13,856 bases of DNA, from the NCBI GenBank assembly GCA_017997855.1, contig JAGOEF010000019.1:1-13856 (forward strand), written 5' to 3'. The number at the start of each line of letters is the position of its first letter. Positions within the stretch are counted from its first letter, which is position 1. The stretch is from Bacteroidales bacterium (GTDB taxonomy: Bacteria; Bacteroidota; Bacteroidia; Bacteroidales; ML635J-15). The notes below the pieces were generated by a model, which saw only the letters and a list, made by a program, of their open reading frames with translations, did not search any database and had not been told where the DNA came from. Shown piece by piece: positions 1-8,400 of this stretch. The position numbers were made by a program, and so were the translations under genes.

Positions 1-1105
1 CAATCTGAAATAATTCGGCCGGTTTATGGCACATGTAATTCACCACATCGGTATAGCCAAAAACACCACGGCTCACCATTTCGAGCATCACCGGCAACGA
101 ATGCTGCACCATGGGGGCACCCGAGGGGCATTGGGTATAAACCCGCTGTTTTTCGGCTATTGTATGGGGTGCGTGGTCGGTAGCCACAATGTCGATGAAA
201 CCTTTTTGCAGGGCATCGATCAGTGCAATGCGGTGCTTTTCGTCTTTTATCGAAGGATTCCACTTAATAGAAGCACCGCGCTGATGGTAATCGCTGCTGT
301 TGAACCACAGGTGGTGCACACACACTTCGCCGGTTATGGTTTTTTCGTTCAGCGGCATTTGCTGCATCAGGCCAATTTCGTCAGCCGTACTGAGGTGCAG
401 AATGTGCAGGCGAGCATTGTGTTTTACTGCAAGCTCAACGGCCCGCGCCGAGGAGGCATAGCAGGCTTCGGCACTGCGGATGTCGGCATGGTGGTGCATG
501 GGTATGTTATCGCCATGGAGGGCAGTGTATTTCTCGAGTTGCCGCGCAATGACAGCATCGTCTTCGCAATGCACGGCCACCAGCACCGGAGCATGGGCAA
601 ATACCGCCGAAACGGCTTCGGTTGAGCTCACCAGCATATTGCCGGTTGATGATCCCATGAACATTTTAATGCCACATACCCATTCCGGGTCGGCTTTTTC
701 GATTTCCGCAACATTGTCGTTGGTGGCTCCGAGATAGAACGAATAGTTGACCAGCGAATTTTGAGCTGCGGTTTCGTGCTTTTTCATCAGCGCTTCGATA
801 CTGGTGGTCTGGGGCTGGGTGTTGGGCATATCCATAAACGAAGTAACGCCGCCGGCTGCAGCCGCCCGCGATTCGCTGTAAATATCGCCTTTGTGCGTCA
901 GGCCGGGATCCCTGAAATGCACCTGATCGTCGATTACCCCCGGAAGCATCATCAACCCGGAGGCGTCAAGCTCCTCGCAAGCATCCGGAAGTGAATTTTC
1001 ATCGGTAAATACCGCTTTAAAATGTAGGCCGTCTATTAGGACATGGGCATTGAACTGCCTGTTGCGATTGACAAGCTGCACATTTTTTATCAGAATCTCA
1101 CGCAT
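1..1105 (-). CDS. pyrC: Dihydroorotase, 3' end cut off by the window edge
   Basis: Cyclises N-carbamoyl-aspartate to dihydroorotate, the third step of de novo pyrimidine synthesis, in the cytoplasm. I translated the open frame by hand: 368 residues are visible from ATG at 1105-1103, and the family is usually about 445, so roughly 80 C-terminal residues lie beyond base 1. Amidohydrolase-superfamily signs are PGVIDDQVHFRDPGLTHKGD near residues 55-74, the SRAAAAGGVTSFMDMPNT stretch after it, GIKMFMGSSTG, LHILHLS (H234, H237), VHHLW (H264, H265) and TDHAPH (catalytic-type D310). The order matches class I Bacteroidota dihydroorotases. One oddity is that the first histidine of the usual metal-binding HxH is glutamine (Q61, codon 925-923) while H63 is kept. 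The gene starts 8 bases after the priA stop, so co-transcription with priA is likely. An allantoinase or hydantoinase is less likely given the DPGLTHK and MPNT context. Confidence 0.94.
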   Translation of the reverse strand, partial: MREILIKNVQLVNRNRQFNAHVLIDGLHFKAVFTDENSLPDACEELDASGLMMLPGVIDDQVHFRDPGLTHKGDIYSESRAAAAGGVTSFMDMPNTQPQTTSIEALMKKHETAAQNSLVNYSFYLGATNDNVAEIEKADPEWVCGIKMFMGSSTGNMLVSSTEAVSAVFAHAPVLVAVHCEDDAVIARQLEKYTALHGDNIPMHHHADIRSAEACYASSARAVELAVKHNARLHILHLSTADEIGLMQQMPLNEKTITGEVCVHHLWFNSSDYHQRGASIKWNPSIKDEKHRIALIDALQKGFIDIVATDHAPHTIAEKQRVYTQCPSGAPMVQHSLPVMLEMVSRGVFGYTDVVNYMCHKPAELFQI

Positions 1106-1113
1106 AGTTGTTG

Positions 1114-3549
1114 TTAGATTGGATCGACGTCTAAAATAATATGAATTCCTTTACATCCGGCATGTTTTTCGGTATCGGCAACCACCGTAAGAATATGCTG
1201 TTTCACCCGGGCAGCACTCAGTGAAGTTTCGAACCTGACCACCACATGCCTCAGCCATTGATTCCGCACCTTGCTGACCAGCGGTTCTTCGGGGCCCATA
1301 ATCCTTCCGGGCAGCATTTCGGTAAGTTTTTCGGCCAGTACCGATGCAGCTTTTGCCGCAATATCATATTGCAGATGACTCAGTTTAATCCTGACAAAAC
1401 GATAAACCGGCGGATAGCGGAAGTGCGTGCGAATGGCCAGTTCGCGTTGTGCCATACCCGTAAAATCGGCTTGTAGTATGTCGGTGAGAATTTCGTGGTC
1501 GGGCATGGTGGTCTGAATAATCACCTTGCCGCGCTTTTCTTTCCGTCCGGCGCGACCACTCACCTGCAACATCATCTGAAAACTGCGTTCGAATGCCCTG
1601 AAATCGGGAAAATTGAGCATGCTGTCGGCATTGAGAATGCCCACCACCGACACATTGCCAAAGTCGAGTCCTTTCGATATCATCTGAGTTCCAATAAGGA
1701 TATCGGCCCAGTGGTTTTCGAAATCAGAAATTATTTTCTCGTAAGCACCGCGGGTACCGGCAGTATCAAGATCGAGCCGCGAAATTACGGCATCGGGAAA
1801 AAAGTGGGCAGCCTCATCTTCGAGTTGTTCCGTTCCAAAACCCATGGTTCTGAGTTTGGTGCTTTTACATTCGGGACATTCGGTAAGCAAAGCAATTGTA
1901 TTTCCACAATAGTGGCAAACCATTGCCTTGCGTTGTTTGTGGTAGGTGAGGCTTACATTGCAAAACTCACATTTCGCCACAAAGCCACATTCGCCACATT
2001 CCACATAGGGAGAGTATCCCCGCCTGTTTCGGAACAGAATAACCTGTTCGTTGTGTGACAGTGCAGTTTTTATCTCATCGATAAGTTGCGGATGAAAATG
2101 AAACTGCATGATTTTGCGCTTGATGGCATCGCGCGTATCGACCACCATTATTTCGGGCAGGGCAACATGGCCGTAGCGTTCGTTCAGGCTTACGAGTGCA
2201 TATTTCCCATTCAGGCAGTTGTAGTACGATTCGAGCGATGGGGTGGCGGTTCCAAGAACCAGCTTTGCAGCATGGCGTGCAGCCAGCACGAGGGCTACAT
2301 CGCGGGCATGATAGCGGGGCGCAGGGTCCTGTTGCTTATAGGTGGTCTCGTGTTCCTCATCCACCACAATCAAACCGAGGTTTTGAAAGGGCAAAAAAAT
2401 GGCAGACCGTACTCCCAACACCACGGTATAGGTTCCATCGCTCACTTTATTCCAGACTTCGGCGCGTTCAGCGTCGCTGTATTTGCTGTGATACACCCCG
2501 GCCACCGGCCCAAAAGCATCGCGAATGCGCTTGATAATCTGGGTGGTAATGGCAATTTCGGGCAGCAGGTATAAGGCTGTCTTTCCGTTTTTCAGGGCAT
2601 CGGCAATCAGCGACAGGTAGATTTCGGTTTTCCCCGATGAAGTAACGCCGTGCAATAATACGACATCGTGGGTCGAAAAATGGGTTTCGATTTGGTTTTT
2701 ACACGCCTGTTGCTGCGGAGTAAGTTCTTTAAGCCCCGTAATATGGTCCTGATTGAGCAAGCGGCCAACCACGCGGTTTTCGATGCGGATGTACGATTTT
2801 TTCGCAAGTTTATTGATGGTTGGCATGTTTGTATTGCAGCGCAGCAATACATCGGCAAGGGCAATGGCTTTATCGTCGCCGGCATCGCAGGGTTCACCCA
2901 GCAGGAATTCCAACAACGATTGCTGTGCCGGCGAACGTTTGAGGCTATCGAGGGCTGCATGGGCTTCGGCATCGGTGAAGTCGGCAAGCACAATGAACTT
3001 CTTAATTGCCGGTTTATAGGCTTTGGTAAAAAATTGTTCCACCGTAACGCAACCCATCTGAAACAGTTGCTGCAGTACGGGCACCGGATTTCTGATGCCC
3101 GTGTACTTAGCCAGGTTATCAACCGAAACAGGTTTCGAGGTATTCATGGCATGATACAGCAAATATTGCCGGTTATTGAGTTCGGGCAATTCATCAGGGT
3201 CAAGCGGCTGACGAAGATAACGTGTTTCGCTGTCGGGGCGTAATGCCTGGGGCAGTGCGGCCTTCATCACCTCACCAAGTGTGCAGCAATAATAGCTTGC
3301 TATCCATTCCCAGAGCGCCAGCTGTTGCGCTGTAACACAATTTCCCGACACCGAAAGAATGGGTTTTACATCGAATTCTGTATGTATCTCGTTGTGGAGT
3401 TCTTTCACTATCGCGGTAAACAATTTTGATTTACCGAAATTTACTACTACCGCAACACCGGGACCAAGTAGCGGTTCAAGTTCTTCGGGAACTGAATAGG
3501 TAAAGGTGCCGGGCAGGGCTACCGGGATAATAACAGAAGCGTATTTCAT
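1114..3549 (-). CDS. priA: Primosomal protein N' (replication restart helicase PriA)
   Basis: Superfamily 2 3'-to-5' DNA helicase that recognises stalled or D-loop forks and reloads the replisome. The 811 residues are full length for Bacteroidota PriA. The N-terminal ~110 residues form the 3'-end DNA-binding region, which begins as usual with a short YASVIIPVALPGTFTYSVP segment. Walker A is GVTSSGKT at 301-308, the DEAH-type box is DEEH at 397-400 and the GTATPS motif is near 433-438. Eight zinc-ligand cysteines sit at 518, 521, 527, 530, 545, 548, 558 and 561 (two zinc sites). GTQMISKGLDF (620-630) and QVSGRAGR (662-669) are the late helicase motifs. All catalytic motifs are intact. It starts 20 bases downstream of the pfkA stop and ends 8 bases before the dihydroorotase start, so it is probably the middle gene of one transcript. 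Confidence 0.98.
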   Translation of the reverse strand: MKYASVIIPVALPGTFTYSVPEELEPLLGPGVAVVVNFGKSKLFTAIVKELHNEIHTEFDVKPILSVSGNCVTAQQLALWEWIASYYCCTLGEVMKAALPQALRPDSETRYLRQPLDPDELPELNNRQYLLYHAMNTSKPVSVDNLAKYTGIRNPVPVLQQLFQMGCVTVEQFFTKAYKPAIKKFIVLADFTDAEAHAALDSLKRSPAQQSLLEFLLGEPCDAGDDKAIALADVLLRCNTNMPTINKLAKKSYIRIENRVVGRLLNQDHITGLKELTPQQQACKNQIETHFSTHDVVLLHGVTSSGKTEIYLSLIADALKNGKTALYLLPEIAITTQIIKRIRDAFGPVAGVYHSKYSDAERAEVWNKVSDGTYTVVLGVRSAIFLPFQNLGLIVVDEEHETTYKQQDPAPRYHARDVALVLAARHAAKLVLGTATPSLESYYNCLNGKYALVSLNERYGHVALPEIMVVDTRDAIKRKIMQFHFHPQLIDEIKTALSHNEQVILFRNRRGYSPYVECGECGFVAKCEFCNVSLTYHKQRKAMVCHYCGNTIALLTECPECKSTKLRTMGFGTEQLEDEAAHFFPDAVISRLDLDTAGTRGAYEKIISDFENHWADILIGTQMISKGLDFGNVSVVGILNADSMLNFPDFRAFERSFQMMLQVSGRAGRKEKRGKVIIQTTMPDHEILTDILQADFTGMAQRELAIRTHFRYPPVYRFVRIKLSHLQYDIAAKAASVLAEKLTEMLPGRIMGPEEPLVSKVRNQWLRHVVVRFETSLSAARVKQHILTVVADTEKHAGCKGIHIILDVDPI

Positions 3550-3569
3550 AGAAACCTGCGCTACGGCAA

Positions 3570-4550
3570 TCAGGTATTTAAGATGTAAAGCATTTCGAGC
3601 ATCTTACGGTTTATATCTTTATGATGCTTGATGGCCTGATTAAACGGAATCAGTACTGTTTCGTTGTTTACCAGCCCGACCATCACACTGCGCTGGTCGT
3701 CGAGAAGTGCTTCAACTGCAGCAACGCCCAGTTTACTGGCCAGATAACGGTCGAAAGCCGAAGGGGCACCTCCTCGTTGCAGGTGGCCTAAAATAGAAAC
3801 GCGGATATCGAATTCGGGCATACGTTTTTTAACGATTTCGGCAATTTGCATGGCACCTCCGGCATCATCACCTTCGGAGACAATTACAACACCGCTGCTT
3901 TTTGTTTTTTGTACACTGTTGGCCAGGTTTTCGCAAACCTCATCCATATCGGTGACGACTTCGGGCACCAGTACATCTTCGGCACCGCAGCCGATGGCAC
4001 TCCGCAACGCAATAAAACCGGCATCACGGCCCATAACCTCAACAAAAAACAAGCGGTCGTGCGAACTGGCGGTATCGCGTATTTTATCGATGGCCTCAAC
4101 TACTGTATTGATGGCCGTATCGTATCCGATGGTCATGTCGGTACCATACAAATCGTTGTCGATGGTGCCGGGCAATCCGATAATGGGAAAATTGTGTTCA
4201 TCGGTAAATGCTTTTGCACCTTTGTAAGTTCCATCACCACCAATAACCACCAGGGCATCGATACCGGCATTCAAGAGGTTTTCGTATGCTTTCTGCCGAC
4301 CTTCTTTGGTGCGGAATTCTTCGCTGCGTGCCGTGCGTAGAATTGTTCCACCCCGTTGGATAATATTGCCCACATCGCGGGAGTTCATGTCCCAGAAATC
4401 GGCCTTTATCAATCCGGAATAACCCCGGCGAATACCGGTTACCGACAAACCGTAATAAATTCCGGCCCTGACAACCGCTCTGATTGCAGCATTCATACCG
4501 GGGGCATCACCTCCCGAAGTTAGCACACCAATACGTTTAATTGAGGTCAT
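3570..4550 (-). CDS. pfkA: ATP-dependent 6-phosphofructokinase
   Basis: Phosphorylates fructose 6-phosphate to fructose 1,6-bisphosphate, the committed step of glycolysis, as a cytoplasmic tetramer. Its 326 residues match the short bacterial PfkA type. Visible signatures are [10 protein letters not shown] (11-20, ATP site), GGDGTYKGA (104-112), PGTIDND (127-133, catalytic-type D131), MGRDAGF (173-179, substrate binding) and GHLQRGG (255-261). The glycine in GGDGT and the PGTIDND form (not GGDDT and PKTIDND) point to ATP, not pyrophosphate, as phosphoryl donor. That reading follows established family rules. The gene lies 80 bases downstream of the lipoprotein gene and 20 bases upstream of priA, and is probably the first gene of a pfkA-priA-pyrC transcript. 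The start is the ATG that leads straight into the conserved [11 protein letters not shown] strand. Confidence 0.98.
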   Translation of the reverse strand: MTSIKRIGVLTSGGDAPGMNAAIRAVVRAGIYYGLSVTGIRRGYSGLIKADFWDMNSRDVGNIIQRGGTILRTARSEEFRTKEGRQKAYENLLNAGIDALVVIGGDGTYKGAKAFTDEHNFPIIGLPGTIDNDLYGTDMTIGYDTAINTVVEAIDKIRDTASSHDRLFFVEVMGRDAGFIALRSAIGCGAEDVLVPEVVTDMDEVCENLANSVQKTKSSGVVIVSEGDDAGGAMQIAEIVKKRMPEFDIRVSILGHLQRGGAPSAFDRYLASKLGVAAVEALLDDQRSVMVGLVNNETVLIPFNQAIKHHKDINRKMLEMLYILNT

Positions 4551-4570
4551 AATGTGATTATTTTAAGGCT

Positions 4571-4603
4571 TAAAAGTACTATCAAAAAACACTTATTCTA
4601 CAA
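4571..4603 (-). promoter_or_regulatory. Weak candidate pfkA promoter
   Basis: On the minus strand, TACTTTTA (4578-4571) matches the Bacteroidota -7 consensus TAnnTTTG except at the last base. A TTG (4603-4601) lies 22 bases upstream, slightly more than the usual 19-21. It sits about 20 bases from the pfkA ATG in an 80-base gap. The match is imperfect in AT-rich DNA, so chance is quite possible. Confidence 0.3.
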
Positions 4604-4630
4604 TGTGTTGAAAAATATTTTACTGTCGCT

Positions 4631-5371
4631 TTATTCTTCACCAGCCTCATCGATTGCCATTGCAAAAACTTTCTGGGTTGTAAATTCCGCATTGCAGGCA
4701 TGAATTTCGACCATGCTGTTTTCGAAAACCGCTTCAGAGATTTCTCCTGCATAAGCAATAAATGCAGCCTCCATATCGGGATTGTCGATCTTCTCAATAT
4801 CTACCACTACTTTTACAATGTACACATCGTCTTCCTTGATGAGCTGACCTGTTTTGGGCGACCCATCCGAAAATCCGGAATATTCAAAAAATTCAAGTAA
4901 TTTATTTACCTCATCAACACTAACGGTATTGGTATAAAACATTTTCACGCCATTTCCCTCAACAAAATCGCCCATATTTTCGGCCATTTCGAACACCTCG
5001 ATGGTTTTCAGCTTATCGTCGCAGGCATGGAGCTCCACCTTTTTTCCCCGGAACACGTTTTCTGACAAGTCGCGGGCAAATATCCGGAACATCGCCTCAT
5101 ATCCTTCTTCAGCATCATAGTCGTCCACCACAACCATCCTGAACTGATACAAGTCGCCTTCCCTGGTGATTTGGACTGTCTTTTCGGTACCATCGGCAAA
5201 TCCCGAAAACTCAAGAAAACTTCCCAGGGAATCCGCTTCCGCTTCGGTAATTGCATCGGTGTAAAATAACTGCACCCCCTTGAAGTCTTTTTCTTTGCCA
5301 TGCGAAGAGCATGCTGTAATAAGAACGGCCGCTAACAAAAAGGTCAATAAAAAAATACTTTGGTTTTTCAT
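4631..5371 (-). CDS. Two-repeat lipoprotein of unknown function
   Basis: I do not recognise the family. The 246-residue product begins with a lipoprotein signal peptide: charged KNQ, a hydrophobic stretch, then lipobox LITAC with the lipidated cysteine at 21. It should therefore be anchored in the outer or inner membrane after export. The rest is an internal duplication of two 99-residue units, residues 31-129 and 140-238, which align without gaps (offset 109, about 39 identical positions counted by hand). Shared landmarks are GVxxFYT, E(F/Y)SGFxDG, a VV strand, AVF/NVF and VE(L/I)HAC. The protein is acidic throughout. The single cysteine of each HAC could pair or bind metal, which is only a guess. 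It follows the giant HYR gene by 62 bases and has its own good -7 box, so separate transcription is plausible. Nothing in the sequence assigns a substrate. Confidence 0.85.
   Translation of the reverse strand: MKNQSIFLLTFLLAAVLITACSSHGKEKDFKGVQLFYTDAITEAEADSLGSFLEFSGFADGTEKTVQITREGDLYQFRMVVVDDYDAEEGYEAMFRIFARDLSENVFRGKKVELHACDDKLKTIEVFEMAENMGDFVEGNGVKMFYTNTVSVDEVNKLLEFFEYSGFSDGSPKTGQLIKEDDVYIVKVVVDIEKIDNPDMEAAFIAYAGEISEAVFENSMVEIHACNAEFTTQKVFAMAIDEAGEE
4658..4954 (-). repeat. Lipoprotein internal repeat, second unit
   Basis: Codes residues 140-238 of the lipoprotein, from NGVKMFYT to KVFAM. It aligns without gaps to the first unit. The DNA has diverged much more than the protein pattern, so the duplication looks old. 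Confidence 0.8.
4985..5281 (-). repeat. Lipoprotein internal repeat, first unit
   Basis: Codes residues 31-129 of the lipoprotein, from KGVQLFYT to EVFEM. It is the same length as the second unit, and the two are joined by a 10-residue linker. The VELHAC strand at 112-117 corresponds exactly to VEIHAC at 221-226. Confidence 0.8.
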
Positions 5372-5405
5372 GCTTTTACGTTTTATTAATATATTGAATT
5401 TGCAA

Positions 5406-5413
5406 CAAAGTTA
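5406..5413 (-). promoter_or_regulatory. Candidate -7 box for the lipoprotein gene
   Basis: TAACTTTG on the minus strand is an exact match to the Bacteroidota -7 consensus TAnnTTTG. It lies 34 bases before the lipoprotein ATG and just after the HYR gene stop. The nearest upstream TTTG ends 25 bases away, too far for the usual -33 element, so only the -7 part is supported. Confidence 0.45.
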
Positions 5414-5433
5414 AAATTATCTATTTCGAAAGA

Positions 5434-8400
5434 CTAATCAAAAACCATTTTTTTCAGATATCGGGAAGTTCCGCAGCGCAGTTCAACTAGATACAAGCCC
5501 GGGCTGAAGCGTGAAAGTCTGAATTGATTCCATCCTTTTTCGCAATAAGCATCGCCGGCTATTTGAGCAATGAATTTACCCGATGCGTCGAACAGCCGGA
5601 TGCTTACCCTGGTGGATTCCGGGGTGTAAATATCAAGAAGAGCCCATTCGGTGGCCGGGTTTGGCGAAATTAAGCATTGAATTGTTTCAGGCTTCGGGTT
5701 CGAATATACCGCATTGGGGTCAAGTATGGTTACCCACTGAGAGCAATAGGCTGTGTTTCCATTCCCATCAGTTACAATCCATTCGACTTCGGTTTCTCCA
5801 ATGGGGAACTCCTCGGGGGCATTGTTTTCGACTGAGGCCACGCTGCAATTATCGGAACTAACCGGAGTACCCAGATCAACATTGGACGCTGTGATTTCGC
5901 CCTCATCCACCTCGCCAATTACATCGGCAGGACAAACGATAACGGGTAATTGATTATCGGAAATGGTAACCGTCTGCTGGCATGACGCAAAGGAACCCGC
6001 AGCATCGGTAACCGTCCAAACAATCATGTGTTCCCCGGGTGTATAAGGTTCGGCAGCATCGTTTATGAGTGTGTAACTACAATTTTCGGTAACAATGGGC
6101 ATACCGAGTTCAACACCTGAGGCGCTGCACAAATCAGCATCGGTGTTTTGGCTTATACCGGCAGGGCATTCAATGGTGGGTTGTTGTGCATCGGTAACCG
6201 TTATAGTCTGTTGGCAGGTGTTGATGTTTCCATTGACATCTTCGGCTGTCCATGTAATTATGTTAATTCCCAGCGCATAAGGCTCTGCAGCATCGTTCAC
6301 CAGGCTCAATATACCACAGTTATCGGCAGCCTCGGCTTCTATAATTTCAATGCCGCTTGCCGTACAGAGGTCGGGATCGGTATTTACCGAGATATTATCG
6401 GGGCAAGTAATGGCGGGAAGCTGCGTATCGTTAACCGTAACTGTTTGCTCACACGTATTTGTGTTTCCGTTTACATCCTGAACCGTCCATATAACAGTTG
6501 TAATACCCACCGGGTATGTTTCAGGGGCATCGTTGAAATAAGTCAGCACACCGCAATTGTCGCCGGTGCTTGCATCACCCAGTTCCACACCGCTTGCCGT
6601 GCATAAATCGGGGTCGGTATTCACCGAAACATTGGAAGGGCAGGCAATTGTTGGAATCTGAGCATCGGTAACGGTTATGGTCTGCTCGCAGGTAGCCGAA
6701 TTTCCGCCTGCATCGGTAACTGTCCAGATTATACTGTGAATCCCCGGAGAAAATGTCTCGGGGGCATCGTTCACCAAAGTGTAAGTGCAGTTTTCGGTTA
6801 CCACGGGTGTACCAAGAATATCTCCACCTGCTGTACATACATCGGGGTCGGTATTTACCGATATATTGGCCGGACAGGTAATTGTGGGTGGCTCATTATC
6901 GGTTACCGTAATAATTTGTGTACAGGTGTTTGAATTCCCGTGAATATCAAAGGCTGTCCACAGTACTTGGGTAATACCCTGATTTAATACTACGCCTGAC
7001 AAATCGCCGGAACCTATTCCTGTGGTAGCGCCACTCAGGCTGTAGCTTACCGAATCGATGGCACAGTTATCGGCTGCTCCGGGGTACACAGCACTATAGG
7101 TAACCTGCACTTCGCCATAATATCCCGAAAGAGAGGCTTCTCCATAAACACCCCAGGCGCTGCTGTTATTGGTAATACGAAAACTGTTTACGTCTCCGAC
7201 ACGATAATTGTCAGCGGTTAAATTTAAGTCAATAATTCTCGGCGAATTTGGTGGATCGCAGGAACACAATGAAGGAGCCTGTGTAAAGGATGATTCGTCT
7301 GAATCGTTAAACTGAGTATTATATACTTTTCCTCCTGATTCACATTCAATACCCACATTAAACTTTAATTCAACACTCAATACATAACCGCTTAATTCAG
7401 TGTCGGTCCAGTTAAAACCGGCAGTCGGATAACTTGTGTATGGACCACTACCACAAGAGACATAATTAAAGTTAAACAAATTGGCATCGGCAATGTGATA
7501 GGTTCGTGTGTAAGTTGCTGAATTATTGTTAATTGTGTAAGCACATAAGCCATTGTCTAATACAAAATTCAGATTAGAACTGCTCGAAATAACCGGCAAT
7601 TCATTATCGGTAACAACTACATCAAAACTACAGGTACTTGAGTTGCCGGTTTCATCGAAAACTTCAAAAGTATTGGTGGTGATACCTATCGGAAAAATCG
7701 AACCTGAAGGTAAACCTGATGTTTGTATCAATGTGTTAATTTCGACAACATGTTGAATGGAGAAGGTTTGAGATAAATCGTTCCAGCGGCCACCGGGTAC
7801 CATTTGTAAAAAGTTTTCCTGCCCCGCATTATTGGGTTCTCCGGTATTCCAGTTGGTGTAAGTGAATGGAGTGCCATCGAGCCATTCCCATCCGCCTCCT
7901 GGTTCTGAATAGGTAGGGCTCGATAGATTCTGTAAACCACCAAGCCAAAAACTGCCCACCGTCGAAAGAAAATTGTTTTCAGCGGCATTATCTATCTCCA
8001 CCAGTTGTCCCCCGTGGGCAATAGCAGAATCACGGGCTGCATAAAAACCAGTTGAATAGTCTGAAAGGTAATACACATGATTTTCGTGAATACCGATATA
8101 GGTGTAGCCCGGCATATCAATTGGGTAAGCCAGCGAACAATTGTCGTAAACGCTCACATCATAGTTTACCATGGCACCACAAACACCCGGGTCGTTGTTT
8201 ACAGAAATATTTCCGGGACAGACTATCTCCGGAGGCTGGTTGTCGGTTACCGTAACTAACTGCTGACACGATGCCTCGTTGTTTGAAGCATCGGTAATTG
8301 TCCATACAACCGTACTAACTCCTGTTTCGAATTCTGCAGGTGCATTGTTGATAAGCGTGTAGCTGCAATTCTCGGTTATATCAGGTATTCCGAGCAATAC

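Larger units (their letters stand above)
6664..8241 (-). repeat. HYR super-block B (HYR5-6-7)
   Basis: Codes residues 1152-1677. HYR5 carries the C-type-lectin-like insert after its DNC, HYR6 carries the unrecognised insert before its DNC, and HYR7 is plain with ENCTYTLVNDAPETF. The order and flanking sequences mirror super-block A: CPGNIS(L/V)NNDPGVCGA, then (T/S)GLP(T/S)GS(F/I)FP(V/I)G, then the YxLSGAT segment, then ENCxYTL. Confidence 0.75.

Noticed and set aside
26..625. Long plus-strand open frame opposite the dihydroorotase
   Set aside because: The minus-strand frame here encodes unmistakable dihydroorotase motifs. The plus-strand product has no family features and is an antisense shadow, like the other long frames opposite priA, pfkA and the HYR gene.
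5406..5442. Complete -33/-7 promoter for the lipoprotein gene using the upstream TTTTTG
   Set aside because: The spacing is 25 bases, more than the 19-21 usual for Bacteroidota, so only the -7 box is reported.
5719..6897. Regular DNA repetition that might suggest a CRISPR or satellite array
   Set aside because: The period is about 234-237 bases, in frame, and encodes HYR modules with diverged sequence between fixed motifs. It is protein repetition.
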